DNA of 31,337 nucleotides from an uncultured Clostridia bacterium (lineage in GTDB: Bacteria; Bacillota; Clostridia; TANB77; CAG-465). A model generated the notes under the pieces. It had not been told where the DNA came from, made no database searches, and was given only the letters and a program-made list of their open reading frames with translations. This document shows positions 15,867 through 23,190 of this stretch, piece by piece. The translations under genes and the position numbers were made by a program. The stretch is from positions 1-31,337 of the forward strand of contig CAKPJL010000012.1 of the NCBI GenBank assembly GCA_934162655.1, in the 5' to 3' direction. Numbering within the stretch: the first letter of the stretch is position 1; each line of letters begins with the position of its first letter.

Positions 15867-16940
15867 TTAAAGACCACCATTAGCTTTTAGTCTATCTCTT
15901 AATGCTCTAATTGATGTACTATAAGATCTATGCAAAACTCCCTTACTAAAACATGTAGTATAGTAAGCACCATCGCCCATGTTATAAGCATTTAGGGCAT
16001 AGACCTCTATATCATCTGGATTTGACACTCTTCTTTTGGCAGCTTCAAAATAGTGTGATAGTAAATATGCACCTGCTGTCATATTATCATATGGATCATA
16101 AAAGTCGGATATTCCAAGCTTATTTCTTAAATTAGCATGATTTGAAATATGTATCTGGCACAAGCCATAAGAATTTCCACCACCAAGTGCTCTTATGTTA
16201 TATCCACTTTCTTTATACATAACTGCTAAAAAAAGTTCATATTCTATTCCATATTGCATACATAAACTATATGCATATTTTTGGTAATCAGAAGCTAGGT
16301 TAATATTGTAAACTCTAAATCCCTCATCAACATATATAGAGTCTAGACTTTGCATAGCTGAACTTCTTGATACTGTTGTTGCTATTTTTGTTCCTATTTC
16401 TATAACTTGTTTTGTTGGCTCTGATATTATATTAGATGATAATTCTGCTCTATATATTTCAGTATCTTTGTCACATTTTACAAGATACTTAATTATCTTT
16501 TCTCCATTAACTCCTTCTTGAAGTACAGTTGTAACACCCCTATTTAATATAGCTGTTTCATTTTTCTCAACTTCATAAGGTATTGCCTCATTTACTTCTT
16601 CAATTTTGGCAGTTATTTTTGGAATGTTATCTTCTATTTCACCTATGTTTATTTTAGCATATTCTTTTGTAGTGCTTATATCTATTGTCATGTTATTTTG
16701 TATTGCACTATCTTTTGAAGGTGATACTATTGACTCTTCTTCAACATATACTTTATTTTGTATCAAAAAACTATCTACTGAATCTGCAAGTGTTAACACA
16801 ACTTGCTTTGTTCCATAGTAGTTAAGTGTAACTGTCTTTATTTGAGTTGAAAGTAACATTATGAAAATTAAAGCAAAAAGTAATATTAAAGTTATTACAG
16901 TAAGTGTTTTTCTCAACACATATGCTTTATCTTGCTCCAT
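15867..16940 (-). CDS. DUF348-G5-lytic transglycosylase protein
   Basis: 357 residues: an N-terminal membrane anchor (about 10-32), a DUF348 ubiquitin-like domain (about 30-80, LADSVDSFLIQNKVYVEEE), a G5 domain (about 92-165, IPYEVEKNETAILNRGVTTV), and a C-terminal SLT transglycosylase domain (about 200-345). The SLT domain has catalytic glutamate in MYKESGYN, then GNSYGLCQI and ALNAYNMGDGAY. It probably cuts peptidoglycan outside the membrane. YabE, found beside ksgA in Bacillus, has DUF348 and G5 domains but ends in a 3D domain; here an SLT domain takes its place. The frame is open 44 codons upstream, but AGGAGGAACT sets the start at the ATG at 16940, behind a full-consensus promoter. Confidence 0.92.
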   Translation of the reverse strand: MEQDKAYVLRKTLTVITLILLFALIFIMLLSTQIKTVTLNYYGTKQVVLTLADSVDSFLIQNKVYVEEESIVSPSKDSAIQNNMTIDISTTKEYAKINIGEIEDNIPKITAKIEEVNEAIPYEVEKNETAILNRGVTTVLQEGVNGEKIIKYLVKCDKDTEIYRAELSSNIISEPTKQVIEIGTKIATTVSRSSAMQSLDSIYVDEGFRVYNINLASDYQKYAYSLCMQYGIEYELFLAVMYKESGYNIRALGGGNSYGLCQIHISNHANLRNKLGISDFYDPYDNMTAGAYLLSHYFEAAKRRVSNPDDIEVYALNAYNMGDGAYYTTCFSKGVLHRSYSTSIRALRDRLKANGGL

Positions 16941-16971
16941 AGTTCCTCCTTGATTATAAACTCGCATAACT

Positions 16972-17000
16972 ATTATACCATTATTAATATTTTTTGTCAA
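16972..17000 (-). promoter_or_regulatory. Full-consensus SigA promoter of the transglycosylase gene
   Basis: On the minus strand, TTGACA (16995-17000), 17 bases, TATAAT (16972-16977). All twelve consensus bases match, which predicts strong vegetative expression unless repressed. Confidence 0.88.
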
Positions 17001-17068
17001 ATATACTAACAGTTTTTCTTGATATACAAACTTATAATATAATATTATTACATTTATGTTACAGTATA

Positions 17069-17107
17069 ACAAAAAATAAACTAAACTACAAAAGTCTAGT
17101 TTATTTT
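17069..17107 (-). terminator. Terminator of the VTC-DUF4956-beta-helix operon
   Basis: A perfect 11-bp stem (17073-17083 with 17097-17107) is followed on the minus strand by a T-rich tail, 16 bases beyond the stop codon at 17123. Confidence 0.8.
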
Positions 17108-17122
17108 CATAAATATTTATTA

Positions 17123-18826
17123 TTAGTGCATTGAATTTGATTTATTTCCAATAATAGTATTTACACTTGATATAGTAAGTGATGTATATTTACTTCCTTT
17201 TTCATAATCATCTCCAAAATAAATTCCATCGCTATTTAATTCTTTTATGCTACCGCCAAAATATATTTTATAACTATTATTTAGCCTAATTTCTGGTGTA
17301 GAAATAAGTATTGCCCTATAAGCTTTGCTTGGACTAAATGTTATTATGTTATTTCCGCTATTATCTTCAACATTAATTATATTTCCTGCCTTTTGATCGC
17401 TATTAAAATAATATGTAATACTACACTGAGTTGATGAGTTACTTGTTGTCTGAAACATTCCCTGACTTCCTACTGCCACCAAGATTCCCCCTGTAATTTC
17501 AAAGGTCCCATCATAGTCAAGTGGTGAGTCCTTATCACTTGTTGGGCCATTTACAATTACTACTCCTCCACTCATATAAATACTTCCATTAGAGTCAAGT
17601 CCATCGCCAGAAGCATCCACTACTATGTACCCACCATTAATCAAAAATCTATTTTTGCTATTTTTAGAATTATTATTTTTAGGGTTTATAAAAGACATGT
17701 CGTTTTCACTGCATATATTTATACCATCATCTTCTGATATTATATGAATAGTACCAGAATTAATATTAATATTTTTAGCTTCAAGTCCCTCATAGCTTTT
17801 TTTAATATTTATACTTCCACCATTTATAGTTAATGTTTCATCAGCATGCACTGCATCATCATTTGAACTCAATAAAATATCGCCATCATATATGTATATA
17901 TCCTTATTTGAATGAATACTGTCATCATAAGAATCTATTTGTATAGTACCACTAACAATAGCTATTAAATTTGATGCCTTAATTCCTTTTTTACTTTCAT
18001 CTATATTTGATGTAGCATTTTTATCAAATGGTATTTTAGAAGAACTTATATTACTACTTTTACTTCCCCCTCCTGCTGTAATATTGATAGTACTGTCTTG
18101 TATAAAAATATTTCCAACTTCTTCTGTATCATCCTCCTTATTTGATTTTATACCATCACTATTTGCTATAACATTTATACTAGCATCTTTAACACAAAAA
18201 GAATCATTTCCTCTTATACCATCATCTTCTGCTACTACACTAATATTTGCTCCTATTATTTTTAAATTATCCTTACATACAATTCCATCTTCATAACTAG
18301 TATAAACTTCTAAACTACCATTTCCATTGATAGTTAGGTCATCTTTACTAAATATTGCTCCATTTTCATCCCCTTCACTTTCATTTCTCTCATCTTTTAT
18401 AATGTTTTTAGTATCATCTGCAAGAGTTATTATAGTCTTTTTGGAACTTTTTATATATATTGGTGCTACGCTACTGTTTGAAATACTTGCACCATTTAAG
18501 ACTAACCTAACTTCTAAATCTTTTGAAACATCTATAATTATTTGTCCTTGACTTATACTACCATAAATGTTATATATACCAGATGAGTCTATTTTTACCG
18601 TATTACCATCAATACTAGCACCACTACCTGAAATTTCTATACCATCATCACTTAATTTTATTGAAGAATTAAATACTCCAGGAATAGTAATATCTAAATC
18701 TTCTTCATCATATTTACCATATATTTCTACATCTTTATTTGAACCATTTTTCATGAATATTAAAATTGCAAAGACAGAAATTATTATTAAGAATATTATA
18801 CCCAATATAATTATTATTTTTTTCAT
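17123..18826 (-). CDS. Cthe_2159-type carbohydrate-binding beta-helix protein
   Basis: 567 residues. An N-terminal membrane anchor or lipoprotein-like signal (about 3-25) is followed by a long right-handed beta-helix. Repeated coils contain I-x-I-x-S/A-x-x-D-G-I and similar: SYEDGIVCKDNL, VVAEDDGIRGND, VIANSDGIKSNK, ISEDDGINI and DASGDGLDSNGS. This matches the Cthe_2159 family; its founding member from Clostridium thermocellum binds acidic polysaccharides such as polygalacturonate. The acidic D-D-G-I turns are likely calcium sites. It is the third gene of an operon with the VTC-like protein and the DUF4956 protein, starting 17 bases after the latter. The ribosome binding site (GAGTAGGT) is weak. 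An extracellular, surface-attached role is inferred. Confidence 0.88.
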   Translation of the reverse strand: MKKIIIILGIIFLIIISVFAILIFMKNGSNKDVEIYGKYDEEDLDITIPGVFNSSIKLSDDGIEISGSGASIDGNTVKIDSSGIYNIYGSISQGQIIIDVSKDLEVRLVLNGASISNSSVAPIYIKSSKKTIITLADDTKNIIKDERNESEGDENGAIFSKDDLTINGNGSLEVYTSYEDGIVCKDNLKIIGANISVVAEDDGIRGNDSFCVKDASINVIANSDGIKSNKEDDTEEVGNIFIQDSTINITAGGGSKSSNISSSKIPFDKNATSNIDESKKGIKASNLIAIVSGTIQIDSYDDSIHSNKDIYIYDGDILLSSNDDAVHADETLTINGGSINIKKSYEGLEAKNININSGTIHIISEDDGINICSENDMSFINPKNNNSKNSKNRFLINGGYIVVDASGDGLDSNGSIYMSGGVVIVNGPTSDKDSPLDYDGTFEITGGILVAVGSQGMFQTTSNSSTQCSITYYFNSDQKAGNIINVEDNSGNNIITFSPSKAYRAILISTPEIRLNNSYKIYFGGSIKELNSDGIYFGDDYEKGSKYTSLTISSVNTIIGNKSNSMH

Positions 18827-18843
18827 TTTTACCTACTCTTTCA

Positions 18844-19515
18844 TTATAGTTGCATATCGTCTGTTTTATCAAGATATATAGCAACAGTTAAATTACCATT
18901 TCTCTTTCTTATCTCATCAATAAATTCTTTTTCATTCTTTGATTTATCAAAATCTATATCATATATAAGTTCAAACATTGTGCCAAGATTTGTAGTTTTA
19001 ACCTTTTCAAGGTTAAAAAAACTGGTATATTTGCTTAGAACATCATTAAAGACATCTGTATAGTTTAAATTTTCTGGTATTACTATTTTTAATTTTTTCC
19101 TCTCATTTTTACCATTACCAAATCTTGATTTAGATAGTATTATAAGTAACAAAGATACTAATACTACTAAAACACACGCAAATAAAATTTGACCTATTCC
19201 TATTGCAAGTCCAACTACCATTGCAAAAAATATTGTTGTAATTTCCCTTGAATTACCCGGAATACTCCTAAACCTTACTAAGCTAAAAGCACCTAAAACT
19301 GCAACAGAAGTACCTAGATTTCCATCCACCATAAATATTATCATTTGTACTAGTAACGGTAGCAAAGCCACTGTAATTACAAAATTTTTTGTATACTTTG
19401 TAGTAAACATATGGACAACTGATATTATAATTCCTAAAACAATAGATACTGTTATGTATAATACCATATTACTAAAAGATACATTTCCTATATTTGATAT
19501 AATATTTTCTAACAT
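18844..19515 (-). CDS. DUF4956 membrane protein
   Basis: 223 residues. The N-terminal half has about four membrane helices (between residues 15 and 130), with FSLVRFRSIPGNSREITTIFFAM conserved between them. The C-terminal part (about 135-223) is a cytoplasmic alpha/beta domain with YDIDFDKSKNEKEFIDEIRKRNG. This matches DUF4956, whose biochemical role is not known. GAGGT precedes the ATG. It starts nine bases after the VTC-domain gene and is followed after 17 bases by the beta-helix gene, an order I know as recurrent in Clostridia. Confidence 0.88.
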   Translation of the reverse strand: MLENIISNIGNVSFSNMVLYITVSIVLGIIISVVHMFTTKYTKNFVITVALLPLLVQMIIFMVDGNLGTSVAVLGAFSLVRFRSIPGNSREITTIFFAMVVGLAIGIGQILFACVLVVLVSLLLIILSKSRFGNGKNERKKLKIVIPENLNYTDVFNDVLSKYTSFFNLEKVKTTNLGTMFELIYDIDFDKSKNEKEFIDEIRKRNGNLTVAIYLDKTDDMQL

Positions 19516-19524
19516 TTTATTACC

Positions 19525-20226
19525 TCACTTACTCTTTAATAATTTATTTTTATATGCATTTCCATACTTTGAAAATGACGATTTATATATTTTATTTTCT
19601 GAAAGTAACCTACAAAACCACAAAGGATACGAAGCATTACTTTTTATTTCCATTACATATTTATCTGTTATTTTTTCTCCAAAACTATTTTCTCTAAAAT
19701 CTAACTTATTTTCTCTATATAATAAATTTTTATCAATTGTAATTCTAAAACTTTCATCTGCTTTTAAAAAATAGGCCTCTCTATCATAAGATAAATACAT
19801 TTTTTTAACAAGATTATATTTTTTAAATACATAGTCAATTTCCCCCATAGATGTGCTATCACAACTTTTTGGAATAATACTATAATTAATATAATCTTCA
19901 AACTCTTTATAGCTTATGATAACTCTTCTTTTAAAAACAACATCATGATATTTCTTTTTTAACTCTAAAAACACCTCATTAAAATTTCCTTTTTCATCTT
20001 TATAAACTCTTGCTCTAACTTTTTGTTTATATATTGGTTTTTCAATAGATATTCTTGCAAGTTCGTAATTTATATCATCAAAATATATATTACATATTGT
20101 ACTTTTAAAATATTTGTTTTTGCTAAAATATTGTTTTAGTACGCTACAAATTATTTGATATTGTTTATCATCTAATATGTATTTTTCTTCTATCCTTTTA
20201 AAATTTTGGCTATTAATTTTATTCAC
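19525..20226 (-). CDS. VTC-domain (polyphosphate polymerase-like) protein
   Basis: About 230 residues. The VTC/triphosphate-tunnel pattern is visible: FKRIEEKYIL at the first strand, KQKVRARVY, FLELKKKYHDVVFKRRV, FRITIDKNL and KYVMEIKSN, supplying the inward-facing Lys/Arg/Glu residues. The eukaryotic Vtc4 domain makes polyphosphate from ATP; bacterial members are annotated by homology and may act on another triphosphate. No membrane segment; it probably works with the DUF4956 membrane protein. The start is uncertain. The GTG at 20226 lies inside the Shine-Dalgarno sequence GAGGTGA. An ATT at 20217 stands at the proper distance, in the same context as the ATG of the next gene. A TATACT at 20240-20245 could be its -10 box. 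Confidence 0.85.
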   Translation of the reverse strand: MNKINSQNFKRIEEKYILDDKQYQIICSVLKQYFSKNKYFKSTICNIYFDDINYELARISIEKPIYKQKVRARVYKDEKGNFNEVFLELKKKYHDVVFKRRVIISYKEFEDYINYSIIPKSCDSTSMGEIDYVFKKYNLVKKMYLSYDREAYFLKADESFRITIDKNLLYRENKLDFRENSFGEKITDKYVMEIKSNASYPLWFCRLLSENKIYKSSFSKYGNAYKNKLLKSK

Positions 20227-20324
20227 CTCACTTAGCAGTAGTATAGCTTAACACTTTGATAATAAAATGTTTAAAATGTGTTTTTTATGTGATTGTTTTT
20301 AATTAACTTTTACTTTAATTCCCA

Positions 20325-20353
20325 TTTACTTTTTATTTAGTAAATGTTATAAT
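20325..20353 (+). promoter_or_regulatory. Promoter of the structured RNA
   Basis: TTTACT (20325-20330), 17 bases, TATAAT (20348-20353), with TG at 20345-20346 forming an extended -10. The predicted start, near 20360, coincides with the first bases of the closing stem. Confidence 0.8.
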
Positions 20354-20359
20354 ATATTT

Positions 20360-20558
20360 AGATAGCAGATTATTTGAAAATCTACAAGCATTTGAACGGG
20401 AATCGGGAATTTATAACCGGTGTTGAATGCTCTAATTTTATTAGAGAATCCTAAACGTTATAACAGATGCCCACCTTTTATAAAAAGGTTTTATCATTTA
20501 CTGCTATCTACCTATGAAAAAAAGCACTATTTAAGTTTATACTTAAATAGTGTTTTTT
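20360..20558 (+). ncRNA. Candidate structured non-coding RNA of about 200 nt
   Basis: No open reading frame of note lies here. The ends 20359-20368 and 20501-20510 are perfectly complementary over 10 bp and close a multi-arm fold. Inside are a hairpin CTCTAA/TTAGAG (20430-20435 with 20441-20446), a hairpin ACCTTTT/AAAAGGT (20473-20479 with 20483-20489), and an arm with GCATT (20388-20392) against AATGC (20426-20430) enclosing ATCGG/CCGGT (20402-20406 with 20417-20421). CGGGAATCGGGAA is an unusually G-rich single-stranded candidate for this AT-rich genome. A promoter starts the RNA at the closing stem and an intrinsic terminator ends it. I cannot name the family: it matches no riboswitch consensus I know, and 6S or raiA-type RNA remain possible. 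No coding gene lies downstream in sense, which argues against a cis-regulatory leader. Confidence 0.72.
20525..20558. terminator. Bidirectional terminator of the RNA and the exchanger gene
   Basis: A perfect 12-bp stem (20525-20536 with 20541-20552) with a four-base loop is followed by TTTTTT on the plus strand and by seven T residues on the minus strand. On the plus strand the T run overlaps the stop codon of the exchanger gene. Confidence 0.9.
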
Positions 20559-21516
20559 ATATAAATAACCTTATTAAATAAATTAAAAATAATATTAGTA
20601 ATATAATACCACTTTTATTAGTTAAAGTATCCTTTTTACCAACATGGCAAAATAAGAATATTAAAATTGTTGAAAAAAGTAGTAGTAATAAATTAGAATT
20701 AAAATCCTGTGAAAAATTTATTGGTGTTATAATTGCTCCTATTCCTATTATAAGCCATAAATTTAACATACATGATCCAACAAGATTTCCAACGGCCAGT
20801 GAAACATCTTTTTTTATAGTGGCAACTATTGTGGTAACGAGCTCTGGAAGTGCAGTACCAATTGCTACAATTGTAAGCCCTATAATCCTTTCAGATATTC
20901 CAACTTTTACAGCAATTCTCTCACAAGTGTCCACAACAAAGTCCCCGCCAAATTTTAACATAACTATTCCTATGATTATTAATAATACTGATGTAATTAT
21001 ACTAATATCATTCCTTGGCTTTCTTTTTTGGTGATTAACTTTTATTATATCTTTTATAGCTATAAATACAGGATACGAAAAGTATAATAAAAAAAGAACA
21101 AGTAATACTATCCCCTCGAATCTACTTATTACATATCTACCACTACCTATATCAAAATTAGCCAAAATAATTATTAAAAGTGTAGCAAATATAGAAATAG
21201 GTAGATGCACATTTTTTACTTCCCCTTCAATTTTTACGGGCTGTATTATTGCTGCAATAGCAAGAATTAAGAGCAAATTACATAAATTGCTTCCTATTGC
21301 ATTTCCTATGATTAAATCGGTATAACCTTTACTTGCTGACACTACTGTAATAAAAAGTTCTGGCATAGATGTCCCTATACATACAATGGTAAGCCCTATT
21401 ATTATTTCAGGAATATGAAATTTTTTGGCAATATTACTAGAACCTTTTACTAAAAAGTCAGCACCAATAATTAGTAATACAAACCCAAGCATAATTAAAA
21501 TTATATCTTTTATCAT
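20557..21516 (-). CDS. Calcium/sodium antiporter, YrbG/CaCA family
   Basis: 319 residues with about ten membrane helices, arranged as two homologous halves. Each half has the CaCA alpha-repeat: GLTIVCIGTSMPELFITVVSA in the first (about 42-62) and GLTIVAIGTALPELVTTIVAT in the second (about 215-235); the Glu in each S/L-PEL binds the cation. A GNxxGS motif follows each repeat (GNAIGSNLCN and GNLVGSCMLN). These proteins exchange Ca2+ or another cation for Na+ or H+ across the membrane. GGGGAA precedes the ATG. It is a single-gene unit, with the AIM24-like gene and its terminator upstream and the structured RNA converging on its 3' end. Confidence 0.93.
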   Translation of the reverse strand: MIKDIILIMLGFVLLIIGADFLVKGSSNIAKKFHIPEIIIGLTIVCIGTSMPELFITVVSASKGYTDLIIGNAIGSNLCNLLLILAIAAIIQPVKIEGEVKNVHLPISIFATLLIIILANFDIGSGRYVISRFEGIVLLVLFLLYFSYPVFIAIKDIIKVNHQKRKPRNDISIITSVLLIIIGIVMLKFGGDFVVDTCERIAVKVGISERIIGLTIVAIGTALPELVTTIVATIKKDVSLAVGNLVGSCMLNLWLIIGIGAIITPINFSQDFNSNLLLLLFSTILIFLFCHVGKKDTLTNKSGIILLILFLIYLIRLFI

Positions 21517-21568
21517 TAGTTTTCCCCTTTTTGTTAGTATACAATATATTGTAAAATAAATAAAGACC

Positions 21569-21614
21569 TTTTTAAAAAAATTCTATTTAGAATAATTTTC
21601 TAAATAGAATTTTT
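21569..21614 (-). terminator. Terminator of the AIM24-like gene
   Basis: A perfect 15-bp stem (21576-21590 with 21600-21614) is followed on the minus strand by further T residues, just after the stop codon at 21622. Confidence 0.88.
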
Positions 21615-21621
21615 TACTTTG

Positions 21622-22311
21622 TTAATTAGATTGTTTAGGAATAAAAGGTATTACTTTTTGTGCGAAATCAGCAAAATTTTGTGATTGTAAGATTACCTTT
21701 CCTGGTCCTACAAGTTTAGTTAAAAATAGTCCTTCACCACCAAGTAGTATATTTCCAAGTCCTTTCACCATCTCTACTTCATATTTTACAGTATCTGAAA
21801 AAGCAACTACATTTCCTGTGCTTACTTTTAATACTTCGCCAGGTGCAAGATCTTTTTCTATTGGATCTCCGTCAACTTCTAAAAATATTTTTCCATTACC
21901 TTGTGCTCTTTGTAAAATGAAGCCTTCTCCCCCAAAAAATCCTGCTGAAAACTTTTTATTAAGTGCAATTTCTAACTTAACACTATCTTCTGCACATAAG
22001 AAAGCACCTTTTTGTATCATTATACTTCCGCCACCAAGTGTATCTAAATCTATTGGCATAACACTTCCAGGTACAGTTGATGCAAAAGCAACCAAAGCAT
22101 CGTCTCTTGTAGCAGTATAATTTGCCATAAACAATGACTCACCTGTAAACATTCTTCCTAAACTTTGCATAAGTCCGCCTCTTGCATTTGTACTCATATC
22201 AATTCCTTCTGTTTGATATGCCATACCACCTGATTGTGTAAATATTTTCTCTCCTTGTCTTAATTTTAATTCTACTACTGGTACTGTTTGACCAATTACT
22301 TTATATTCCAT
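21622..22311 (-). CDS. AIM24/TIGR00266-family protein
   Basis: 229 residues, the typical length. It is an all-beta, glycine-rich protein of the TIGR00266/AIM24 family, with the recognisable ARGGLMQSLGRMFTGESLFM near residue 43 and the repeated L-x-G-E-G-L/F pattern (GGEGFILQRAQGNGKIFLEV and GGEGLFLTKLVGPGKVILQ). The fold resembles tryptophan RNA-binding attenuator-like assemblies; the cellular role is not established. No signal peptide. AGGAGGT precedes the ATG, and a promoter is visible at 22336-22364. It sits between sigK and the antiporter on the same strand with its own terminator. Confidence 0.92.
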   Translation of the reverse strand: MEYKVIGQTVPVVELKLRQGEKIFTQSGGMAYQTEGIDMSTNARGGLMQSLGRMFTGESLFMANYTATRDDALVAFASTVPGSVMPIDLDTLGGGSIMIQKGAFLCAEDSVKLEIALNKKFSAGFFGGEGFILQRAQGNGKIFLEVDGDPIEKDLAPGEVLKVSTGNVVAFSDTVKYEVEMVKGLGNILLGGEGLFLTKLVGPGKVILQSQNFADFAQKVIPFIPKQSN

Positions 22312-22335
22312 AATATACCTCCTATTATAATTTAT

Positions 22336-22364
22336 ATAATATCAGGAAAAAAAACATTATTCAA
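22336..22364 (-). promoter_or_regulatory. Promoter of the AIM24-like gene
   Basis: On the minus strand, TTGAAT (22359-22364), 17 bases, TATTAT (22336-22341). Confidence 0.6.
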
Positions 22365-22378
22365 GGTATATATACAAT

Positions 22379-23071
22379 TTAATCTAATTTTAAATGATTT
22401 TTTAGCTTCTTTTGTACCTTTGTTTCTATTCTTGACACATAGGAACGTGATATGCAAAGTTCATCTGCTATTTCCTGTTGTGTCTTATATTTTTTACCAT
22501 CAATTCCATATCTTGAACTCATTATATATTTTTCCCTTTCAGGAAGTTTTGTTAGTATATAGTTTATTACCTGGTCTACCAAAGCTTTGTTATATATAGT
22601 ATCTATGGCAGGCTTACTTCCCTCATCAATCGTATCTGCAAGTTCCATGTCATTACCATCTTTATCAGTCCCTATAACAGTGTTTAGGGATACTTCCGCG
22701 TTTATTTTTTTGGTGCTTCTTATATTCATAAGTATTTCATTTTCTATACATTTACTAGCATATGTACTGATTTTAAATCCTTTATTTTCCTTAAAACTAT
22801 TGATAGCTTTAATAAGTCCAATGGTACCTATTGAAATGTATTCTTCCATATCTTGTTCATTTTTTGCATATTTTTTTGCTATGTGTGCTACCAACCTTAA
22901 GTTGTGCTCTATTAAAATGTTTTTAGCATCCTTACTACCCTCAAAATATCTTCTTAAGTAATATTCCTCTTCTGTTTTACTAAGTGGTTCTGGAAATAAG
23001 TTACTATTTGAAATATACCCAAATAAACAAAAAATATAAGAAAGTATATTTTCTATAAATGAAAAAAACAT
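22379..23071 (-). CDS. sigK: RNA polymerase sporulation sigma factor SigK (precursor)
   Basis: 230 residues. An N-terminal hydrophobic pro-sequence of about 20 residues precedes FPEPLSKTEEEYYL. Region 2 follows with NLRLVAHIAKKY and ISIGTIGLIKAINSFKENKG, then STYASKCIENEILM, and region 4 with the helix-turn-helix QQEIADELCISRSYVSRIE. SigK drives late mother-cell genes for cortex and coat once SpoIVFB removes the pro-sequence. The gene is continuous: no skin-type element interrupts it, in contrast to Bacillus subtilis and Clostridioides difficile. The pro-sequence and the BofA gene at 4160-4411 together point to regulated processing. The ribosome binding site is an unusual run of six G four bases before the ATG. 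The promoter expected for SigE was not clear to me. Confidence 0.95.
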   Translation of the reverse strand: MFFSFIENILSYIFCLFGYISNSNLFPEPLSKTEEEYYLRRYFEGSKDAKNILIEHNLRLVAHIAKKYAKNEQDMEEYISIGTIGLIKAINSFKENKGFKISTYASKCIENEILMNIRSTKKINAEVSLNTVIGTDKDGNDMELADTIDEGSKPAIDTIYNKALVDQVINYILTKLPEREKYIMSSRYGIDGKKYKTQQEIADELCISRSYVSRIETKVQKKLKNHLKLD

Positions 23072-23141
23072 AAAATCCCCCCAAAAGTTTCCTTATTTAA
23101 TATTTATGTAATTTTATGTTTTTTTTGCATGTCTTTGATAG

Positions 23142-23180
23142 AAAAAGATAAAAACAGGACATGAAATAAAATCCTGTTTT
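23142..23180 (-). terminator. Terminator of the TPM-domain gene
   Basis: A 9-bp stem (23151-23159 with 23172-23180, AAAACAGGA/TCCTGTTTT) is followed by further T-rich sequence on the minus strand, ten bases after the stop codon. Confidence 0.82.
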
Positions 23181-23190
23181 CACCTTAAAA

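Noticed and set aside
17123..18826. Several plus-strand frames opposite the beta-helix gene
   Set aside because: They arise from the repetitive composition of the real gene and lack start signals.
20361..20510. Cobalamin, T-box, SAM or c-di-GMP riboswitch
   Set aside because: The conserved cores of these classes are not present, and no gene lies downstream on the plus strand for it to control.
23072..23140. SigE-like promoter upstream of sigK (CATAAAAT and CATAAATA)
   Set aside because: No -35 element at the right distance could be placed.
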